Shown here piece after piece: positions 58,490-64,000 of a stretch of 64,000 nt of DNA. Every line of letters starts with the position of its first letter. The stretch's first letter is position 1. The DNA is taken from contig JAURVT010000002.1 in NCBI GenBank assembly GCA_030655315.1, positions 62,001 through 126,000 of the forward strand, in the 5' to 3' direction. Both the position numbers and the translations under genes were made by a program. This DNA comes from Nocardioidaceae bacterium. GTDB taxonomy: Bacteria; Actinomycetota; Actinomycetes; Propionibacteriales; Nocardioidaceae. The notes below the pieces were generated by a model that ran no database searches, had not been told where the DNA came from, and was given only the letters and a program-made list of their open reading frames with translations.

Positions 58490-58514
58490 GGGCCGGAGCA
58501 TGAGGCTCCGGCCC
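58490..58514 (-). terminator. Hairpin terminator after pilA
   Basis: The perfect 10-base arms GGGCCGGAGC and GCTCCGGCCC have the 5-base loop ATGAG and start about 30 bases past the pilA stop. It would hold back transcription into pilD and keep pilA messages abundant. Confidence 0.7.
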
Positions 58515-58543
58515 GGGTGGCAGCACCTGCGCTGCGGGGTGGA

Positions 58544-58990
58544 TCAGCAGGCGTTGGTGTTGGCGACGGTCTTGATGGAACCGCCGTTCGTGCTGACGTA
58601 GCAGTAGAACTTGCTCGCCGAGCCCTTCGAGTTGGTCGACCACAGCGAGTAGTTCGCGGGGGTGGTTCCCGTGGCGGGCTTGTAGGTGAAAGCGGTGCCG
58701 CTGCTGAGCGTGACCTTGCCGGTGGTGCAACCGGTCGTCGCGCCGGCCGTCGTGATGGCGGTCGGGTAAGCGCCGTTGTCGGCCATGCACTGCTCGAGGG
58801 CGCTGACGGCACCGCGCAGGTCGGACTGGGCGGCCTTGTCGTTGGCGCCCTTCTGGTAGTTCAGGTACAGCGGGACGGCGATCGCGGTCAGGATGCCGAT
58901 GATGACGACGACCACGAGCAGCTCGATCAGCGTGAAACCGCCCTCGCCGTTCTCCTGGTCCCGCCGGTGCCGGGCAATGGTGTTGATCAT
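58544..58990 (-). CDS. pilA: Major type IV pilin PilA
   Basis: This 148-residue prepilin has a leader of 18 residues ending in EGG, cut before Phe19. The mature start FTLIELLVVVVIIGILTAIA has Glu at position 5. The mature protein is about 130 residues with four cysteines (QCMADN, GCTTGK, FYCYV and the C-terminal Cys), which probably form two disulfides. GGAGGG precedes ATG 58990. It stands alone between two terminators, as expected for a highly expressed major subunit. Confidence 0.93.
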   Translation of the reverse strand: MINTIARHRRDQENGEGGFTLIELLVVVVIIGILTAIAVPLYLNYQKGANDKAAQSDLRGAVSALEQCMADNGAYPTAITTAGATTGCTTGKVTLSSGTAFTYKPATGTTPANYSLWSTNSKGSASKFYCYVSTNGGSIKTVANTNAC

Positions 58991-59133
58991 GGAGCCCTCC
59001 AGGCTCGTCGGGGACCAGCGGGAGTGCCGGTCTCATCTACATGAGGTATCGGCCCGGCGACGAGCCACCTGAGGAAATCTTCAGGAAGTCAAGAGTGAAT
59101 TTCTGTGGCGGGGACGTCCTCCGCGGGGCGGCG
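58991..59133. promoter_or_regulatory. Promoter region of pilA
   Basis: This gap is AT-richer than its surroundings (59070-59105). TTGACT on the minus strand (59092-59087) is a possible -35. I cannot place a matching -10 with confidence. Confidence 0.35.
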
Positions 59134-59171
59134 CGACGGCCGGGCGCCCGCAGGGGGCGGCCCGGCCGTCG
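59134..59171 (-). terminator. Hairpin terminator after pilC
   Basis: The perfect 12-base arms CGACGGCCGGGC and GCCCGGCCGTCG begin 22 bases past the pilC stop, closing the pilB-pilT-pilC unit. Confidence 0.7.
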
Positions 59172-59192
59172 TGGGTGCCGCGACGCGGCGCG

Positions 59193-60425
59193 TCAGTTGG
59201 TCTGGATGTTGCCGAACACCGAGAACATCGGCAGGTAGAGACAGATGACCATGCCGCCGATGACCACGCCGAGGAACACCACGAGCAGCGGCTCCATGGC
59301 CGACGAGAGCGACTCCGTCGCGGTCTCGACCTCCCTCTCGTAGTACTCGGCCACCTTCTCGAGCATGTCGGTGATCTGGCCGGTCTCTTCGCCCACCTCG
59401 AGCATCTGCACCACCATCGAGGGGAACAGCTCGTGCTTCTGCAGCGCCGACGACATCTGCCCGCCCACCCGGACCTGGTCGCGGACGTCGTCCATCGCCC
59501 GGCTGATCAGGGCGTTGCCCGACGTGCCGCCGACCACCTCGAGCGCCTGGATCACCGGGACGCCCACGGCCAGCAGCGTGCCGAGGTTGCGCGACCAGCG
59601 GCTGATGGCGAGCTTGGTGAGCAGCGGGCCGAAGACCGGCAGCTTCACCTTGCGCTGGTCGACGCGGTAGCGGAACTCCTCGCTGGTCTGCAGCCCCCTG
59701 CGGTAGGCCTTGAGGGCGACCAGGAAGACGACGACCAGCAGCGGGCCGGCCCACGGGATGTTGTCCGACAGTCCGACCATGATCCTGGTGGGCAGCGGCA
59801 GCTCGCTGCCGAGCTGGGTGAACATCTTCTCGAAGACCGGGACGATGAACAGGATCACGCCGGTGCCGAGGATCATCGAGAAGATCAGCACGATCACCGG
59901 GTAGGTCATCGCCGACTTGATCTTGGCGCGCAGCTCGGCGTCGGCCTCGAACATCGTCGCGATCCGCGACAGCGCCTCGTCGAGGAAGCCGCCGGTCTCG
60001 CCCGCCTTGATCATGTTGATCATCAGCAGCGGGAACTGGTTCGGGTGCTTGGACATCGCCGCCGACAGCGGCGCGCCGCCCTGCACGTCGTTCTTGACCG
60101 CGGCGACGGCCTCCTTGAGCTGGGGCTTGGGCGTCTGCTCCTCGAGGATCGCCAGCGAGCGCAGCAGCGTGAGTCCCGAGGAGGTCATCGAGGCGAACTG
60201 GCGGGAGAACACCGCGAGGTCGCGCAGGCTCGTCCGCCCGCCGAGGCCAGGGATCTTGATCTCGGTGTTCAGGCCGGTGCCGAGACCGGCGATCTCGAGC
60301 GGCACGAGGCGCTGGTTCGACAGCGCGCGCGACGCGGCGTCGGACGAGTCGGCCTCGATCTTGCCCTTGACGACGGCGCCCGCGGCGTCGATCGCCTCGT
60401 AGGAGAACGTCTTGGTGGCGCTCAC
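59193..60425 (-). CDS. pilC: Type IV pilus platform protein PilC (type II secretion F family)
   Basis: This 410-residue inner-membrane platform has two T2SF domains (residues about 75-195 and 275-400), each ending in a membrane helix. Typical stretches are LAVFSRQFASMTSSGLTLLR near residue 67 and MVVQMLEVGEETGQITDMLE near residue 340. It is turned by PilB and PilT. ATG overlaps the pilT stop (ATGA). Confidence 0.93.
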   Translation of the reverse strand: MSATKTFSYEAIDAAGAVVKGKIEADSSDAASRALSNQRLVPLEIAGLGTGLNTEIKIPGLGGRTSLRDLAVFSRQFASMTSSGLTLLRSLAILEEQTPKPQLKEAVAAVKNDVQGGAPLSAAMSKHPNQFPLLMINMIKAGETGGFLDEALSRIATMFEADAELRAKIKSAMTYPVIVLIFSMILGTGVILFIVPVFEKMFTQLGSELPLPTRIMVGLSDNIPWAGPLLVVVFLVALKAYRRGLQTSEEFRYRVDQRKVKLPVFGPLLTKLAISRWSRNLGTLLAVGVPVIQALEVVGGTSGNALISRAMDDVRDQVRVGGQMSSALQKHELFPSMVVQMLEVGEETGQITDMLEKVAEYYEREVETATESLSSAMEPLLVVFLGVVIGGMVICLYLPMFSVFGNIQTN

Positions 60426-61564
60426 GAGATCCTCGCCAGGCGCTTGAACTCGTTCGGGTCGTGCGCCAGCTCGAGGGCGGTGCCCGTGCTGATCAGCTGC
60501 TCGGCGTGCCGCTGGGCGAGGTGCTGGTCGAAGCTGATCATGCCGACGTCGGCGCCCGACTGCAGGAACGTCGGGATCTGGTGCACCTTGCCCTCACGGA
60601 TCAGGTTCCGGATCGCGGCGGTGGCCACCATGATCTCGCAGACGGTGGTGCGACCCTTGCCGTCCTTGGTGGGGGCGAGGGCCTGGGTGATCACGCCCTG
60701 CAGGCAGTTGGCCAGCTGCGCCCGGATCTGCGACTGCTGGTGCGCGGGGAAGATGTCGATCAGCCGGTCGATCGTCTGCGCGGCCGACTGCGTGTGCAGC
60801 GTGGCGAGCACGAGGTGGCCCGTCTCGGCGGCGGTGACGGCCGTGGCCGTCGTCTCGAGGTCGCGGAGCTCGCCGACCAAGATGATGTCGGGGTCCTGTC
60901 GCAGCACGTGCTTGAGCGCGGTCGGGAAGTCCTCGGTGTCGGCCCCCACCTCGCGCTGGTTCACGACGCTGCGGCCGTGGGTGTGCAGGTACTCGATCGG
61001 GTCCTCGATCGTCATGATGTGCGCCGCGCGGGTCTGGTTGGCGACGTCCAGCAGGCTCGCGAGCGTCGTCGACTTGCCCGAGCCGGTCGGTCCGGTGACG
61101 AGCACCAGGCCGCGGGGCAGGTGCGCGAAGCGCTCGACGTCGTCCGGCAGCCCGAGCTCGGTGAGCGGCCGGATGCGGTGCGGGATCGTGCGCAGCACGG
61201 CACCGACGGCACCCCGCTGCACGAAGACGTTGACGCGGAACCGGCTCAGGCCCTCGAGGGAGTAGGACGTGTCCAGCTCCTGGTCGCGGTCGAACCGGGC
61301 CCAGGACTCCGGCGGGAGGATCGACTGCATCATGGCCTGGGTGTCGCTGGGCGTCAGCTTGGCGACGTCCTCGATCGGACGCAGCGAGCCGTGGACGCGG
61401 ATGCAGGGCGCGATGCCGGCGGTGAGGTGCAGGTCCGAGCCACCGCGCTCGACCGTCATCTGGAGCAGGCGCTGGATCGTGGCCCGGGGGTCACCGACCA
61501 CCGAGTCCGGCGTCGGCGGACGACCGAAGCCCGTCGACTCGGCGTCGTGGATGGTGGCGGTCAT
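60422..61564 (-). CDS. pilT: Pilus retraction ATPase PilT
   Basis: This 380-residue hexameric ATPase drives pilus disassembly. Walker A GPTGSGKSTTLASLL lies near residue 155, the Asp box and Walker B are in DPDIILVGELRD near residue 220, and the His box is in GHLVLATLHTQSA. The PilT-specific AIRNLIREGKVHQI lies near residue 335. Its presence predicts retractable pili and hence twitching or DNA uptake. It lies 24 bases after pilB. Confidence 0.94.
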   Translation of the reverse strand: MTATIHDAESTGFGRPPTPDSVVGDPRATIQRLLQMTVERGGSDLHLTAGIAPCIRVHGSLRPIEDVAKLTPSDTQAMMQSILPPESWARFDRDQELDTSYSLEGLSRFRVNVFVQRGAVGAVLRTIPHRIRPLTELGLPDDVERFAHLPRGLVLVTGPTGSGKSTTLASLLDVANQTRAAHIMTIEDPIEYLHTHGRSVVNQREVGADTEDFPTALKHVLRQDPDIILVGELRDLETTATAVTAAETGHLVLATLHTQSAAQTIDRLIDIFPAHQQSQIRAQLANCLQGVITQALAPTKDGKGRTTVCEIMVATAAIRNLIREGKVHQIPTFLQSGADVGMISFDQHLAQRHAEQLISTGTALELAHDPNEFKRLARIS

Positions 61565-61588
61565 GGGGTGAACCTCCGGGTAGCAGGG

Positions 61589-63253
61589 TCAGACGGTGAC
61601 ACGGAAGACCTCCTCGACGGTGGTCTCGCCCACGGCGGCCTTCATCAGGCCATCGAGGCGGAGGGGGACCATCCCCTCCTCGACCGCGACGTGGTGGATC
61701 TCGGACGAGGACGCGCGACGGACGGCGAGCCGCTCGACCTCCTCGGTCACCGGCATCACCTCGTTCACGGCGATCCGGGCGCGGTAGCCGGTCTGGCCGC
61801 ACGAACGGCAGCCGACCGGACGCCACAGCTTCTCCGGCGGCTCGAGCTCGTCGGGCCAGCCCAGCTGCACGGCGTCGTGCTCGGTGACCGCGTACGGCTC
61901 CTTGCACCAGTCGCAGAGCCGGCGGGCGAGCCGCTGGGCGAGCACGCAGTCCACCGAGGAGCCGACCAGGAAGGGCTCGACGCCCATCTCGGTGAGGCGT
62001 GTGACGGCCGACGGCGCGTCGTTGGTGTGCAGGGTCGAGAGCACGAGGTGGCCGGTGAGGGCGGCCTCGATGCCGAGCTGGGCGGTGGCGGGGTCGCGGA
62101 TCTCGCCGATCAGGACGACGTCGGGGTCCGACCGCAGGATCGCGGGCAGCACGGCGGCGAACGTCAGACCCGCCTTGGCATTGACCTGTACCTGGTTGAC
62201 GCCGGCCAGTCGGTACTCGACCGGGTCCTCGACGGTGATGATGTTGACCGAGGGGTTGCTGATCTCGGACAGCGTCGCGTAGAGCGTCGTGGACTTGCCC
62301 GACCCCGTCGGCCCGGTGACGAGCACCATGCCGTGCGGCTTGCCGAAGGACGTCGCGAACCGTGCGTAGTTGGCCTCGGAGAAGCCGAGCTTGCGCAGCT
62401 CGAGGTCGATGCCGCCGGTGTCGAGCACGCGGAGGACGACCTTCTCGCCCCACACCGTCGGCAGCGTGGCGACGCGCAGGTCGACCTTCTTGTTGTTCAG
62501 GCGCACCGTGATGCGGCCGTTCTGCGGGACGCGCTTCTCGGTGATGTCGACGCTCGCCATGATCTTCAGGCGGGAGATGAGGGGGCCCTGGACGGCCGCG
62601 GGGACGCTGTCGACGTCGTGCAGGACGCCGTCGATGCGGAACCGGACGCGCAGCTCGCCCTCGGTGGGCTCGATGTGGAGGTCGGACGCACGGCTCTGGA
62701 TGGCCTGCTCGATGAGCGAGTTGACGTAGCGGACGACGGGCGCGTCCTCGCCGTCGGGCACCACCGCGGTCATCGTGGTCTCGGCCTCGACGAAGGAGGC
62801 GGCGATGTCGGCGAGGTCGGTCTGCTCGCGCTTGATGCGGTCGATCAGCCGGCGGAGCTCGCTGCGTGCGCCCACGACGGGCACGACGCGCAGGCCGGTC
62901 GCAGCCCGGATGTCGTCGAGCGCCACGACGTCCTCGGGGTCGGAGATGGCCACGACGAGAGCTGGTCCGGACCACCCGATGCCGAGCACCCGGTGCCGCG
63001 TCACGAGCTGGAGCGGGATCTTGCCCATGGCCTCGGCGTCGAGCGGGTAGCCGACGAGGTCCACGCTGTTGAGCCCGTTGGCCTCGGCCGACGCCTCAGT
63101 CAGCTCCATCTCGGTGATGATGTTGTCGTTGACGAGGACGTCGCGGATCGACCGGTCGCTGCGCTCGCACTCCTCGGCGGCCTCGGCCAGGGCGTGGGCG
63201 TCGATGCCACGGTCGGCGAGGGCGTCGAGCAGGGGTCGGTACGAGGGGATCAT
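61589..63253 (-). CDS. pilB: Pilus extension ATPase PilB
   Basis: This 554-residue assembly ATPase has an N-terminal MshE/T2SSE-N domain (residues about 20-140) and Walker A GPTGSGKSTTLYATL near residue 310. Walker B is in VVLIGEIRDPATA near residue 375, and a four-cysteine zinc site in LCDWCKEPY and GCRSCGQTGY near residues 440-480. ATG at 63253 is preferred to the in-frame GTG six bases earlier because AAGGAGG is then six bases away. It is the first gene of pilB-T-C. Confidence 0.95.
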   Translation of the reverse strand: MIPSYRPLLDALADRGIDAHALAEAAEECERSDRSIRDVLVNDNIITEMELTEASAEANGLNSVDLVGYPLDAEAMGKIPLQLVTRHRVLGIGWSGPALVVAISDPEDVVALDDIRAATGLRVVPVVGARSELRRLIDRIKREQTDLADIAASFVEAETTMTAVVPDGEDAPVVRYVNSLIEQAIQSRASDLHIEPTEGELRVRFRIDGVLHDVDSVPAAVQGPLISRLKIMASVDITEKRVPQNGRITVRLNNKKVDLRVATLPTVWGEKVVLRVLDTGGIDLELRKLGFSEANYARFATSFGKPHGMVLVTGPTGSGKSTTLYATLSEISNPSVNIITVEDPVEYRLAGVNQVQVNAKAGLTFAAVLPAILRSDPDVVLIGEIRDPATAQLGIEAALTGHLVLSTLHTNDAPSAVTRLTEMGVEPFLVGSSVDCVLAQRLARRLCDWCKEPYAVTEHDAVQLGWPDELEPPEKLWRPVGCRSCGQTGYRARIAVNEVMPVTEEVERLAVRRASSSEIHHVAVEEGMVPLRLDGLMKAAVGETTVEEVFRVTV

Positions 63254-63374
63254 CGCCACCCTCCTTCATCACGTGGGCCGCGGCACCGGTCGCCGTCGGA
63301 AGAGCCTTGTACGTCCGACATCGGCAGTGCCCCCCACGACCTGAGGATTCGGGCCACATCGACCCCAAGGGGCC

Positions 63375-63380
63375 TAGGCT
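63375..63380 (+). promoter_or_regulatory. -10 element TAGGCT of the last gene, leaderless spacing
   Basis: TAGGCT, then six bases, then GTG 63387. Confidence 0.45.
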
Positions 63381-63386
63381 CCCCCG

Positions 63387-64000
63387 GTGGCCCCCTGGAC
63401 CGAGCGCGTCGAGGCCGTGCACGACCGCGAGGTCGGTACGGCGGTGGCGGTGACCGACGACGCCGAGGTCGTCGCGCTGGCGTCCGGCGGCCGCGTGCGC
63501 GTCCGGGTGCCGTCGTCCGTGGCGGACCGGGCGGTGCCCCGCCTGCGCCGCGACGACGCGCTCCCGCTCGACCCTGCCTGGTGGACCGAGGTGCTCGGCC
63601 GCGCCCCCGCAAGGGTCGTCGGCCCGACCGTGCACGCCTACACCGCCGCGCTGCCCGACGTCCTGCTGCGCCACGAGGTCGAGCAGGTCGCCCTCTGGCG
63701 CCTCACCCGGCTCCACGAGGCGGTGACGGCGCGGGAGCGGGCGGCCGGCGGGTTCGCGTCCGACGTCGAGGTCGCCTTCGGGCGCTTCAGCGAGCCGGTC
63801 GACCCGCCCGCCTGGATGGCCCGCGCCACCCCCGCCGCCCGCCGCACCGAGGTCTCGGCCGCCGCGAGCCTGCGTGCGTGGGACGGCGCGCCCGTCGACG
63901 TCGGTGTCCTGGTGCACCCCGACCACCGCGGTCGCGGCCACGCCGTCGAGGTGGCGGCCGCCGCCGTCGACCTCGCCGTCCGCACCGCCGGCCTCGCTCG
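63387..64000 (+). CDS. GNAT-like acetyltransferase, C-terminus off the window
   Basis: Translation from GTG 63387 gives about 204 residues without a stop to the right edge. The first about 130 residues match nothing I recognise. The visible end VGVLVHPDHRGRGHAVEVAA has the R/Q-x-x-G-x-G/A acetyl-CoA signature of GNAT enzymes. The rest of the fold lies outside the window. The start is supported by TAGGCT six bases upstream and by high-GC codon use from there on. It is divergent from pilB. Confidence 0.72.
   Translation, partial: MAPWTERVEAVHDREVGTAVAVTDDAEVVALASGGRVRVRVPSSVADRAVPRLRRDDALPLDPAWWTEVLGRAPARVVGPTVHAYTAALPDVLLRHEVEQVALWRLTRLHEAVTARERAAGGFASDVEVAFGRFSEPVDPPAWMARATPAARRTEVSAAASLRAWDGAPVDVGVLVHPDHRGRGHAVEVAAAAVDLAVRTAGLA

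Noticed and set aside
1-64000. tRNA, rRNA, CRISPR arrays and prophage
   Set aside because: I saw no cloverleaf-like segments with CCA ends, no regular spacer repeats, and no integrase or phage structural genes.

Overview
The window is very GC-rich and densely coded, with four-base ATGA/GTGA overlaps inside operons. It encodes a BldC-like regulator, a class F sortase, a CmtR-like metal sensor, an AztABCD-type zinc system and a type IV pilus without secretin genes. Together these point to a Gram-positive actinobacterium. A relative of Nocardioides or Aeromicrobium is my best guess, but that is inference. I saw no rRNA, tRNA, CRISPR array or insertion sequence, and no gene-free gap exceeds about 230 bases.

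Layout. 1-7.3 kb: a LysR regulator followed on the same strand by a metabolite/H+ symporter and a tightly overlapping catabolic operon (flavin monooxygenase, RidA, DUF1028, M20 peptidase, aspartase-like lyase cut by the left edge). 7.5-9.9 kb: an exported amidohydrolase divergent from a GntR regulator, then a small ABM-domain protein. 9.9-14.9 kb: a zinc uptake locus with two AztD-like chaperones around a Zur-like box. 15-21.3 kb: a RibD-like reductase and a SsuABC/TauABC-like ABC import operon with its MarR regulator; its last gene is an in-frame fusion of a 14-helix MFS transporter to a substrate-binding domain. 21.5-34.6 kb: single genes and small regulator-transporter pairs (TetR/MFS, MarR/MFS), a CmtR-CDF-DsbA-like metal operon, a zinc alcohol dehydrogenase, an epoxide-hydrolase-like protein, a FAD monooxygenase, a DUF899 protein and BldC. 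34.7-37.1 kb: a three-gene surface operon with a class F sortase. 37.3-42.9 kb: an MFS gene, then an APC permease, a serine hydrolase, a dipeptide epimerase and an NlpC/P60 peptidase, which look like murein-peptide uptake and recycling. 43-50.6 kb: TerC with a long leader, an Fe-S photolyase, SppA, a beta-carbonic anhydrase and UvrB. 50.6-63.3 kb: a type IV pilus locus (pilB, T, C, A, D, M, N, O and three pilin-like genes). 63.4 kb to the end: a GNAT acetyltransferase cut by the right edge.

The most novel-looking parts are the pilus locus, whose accessory pilins carry six ricin-type lectin repeats and six Ig-like repeats; the transporter/binding-protein fusion; the uncharacterised amide or amino-compound catabolic operon, which has two matching T-N11-A boxes at the same distance from two starts; and a recurrent TANNNT-N6-start arrangement that suggests many leaderless transcripts.
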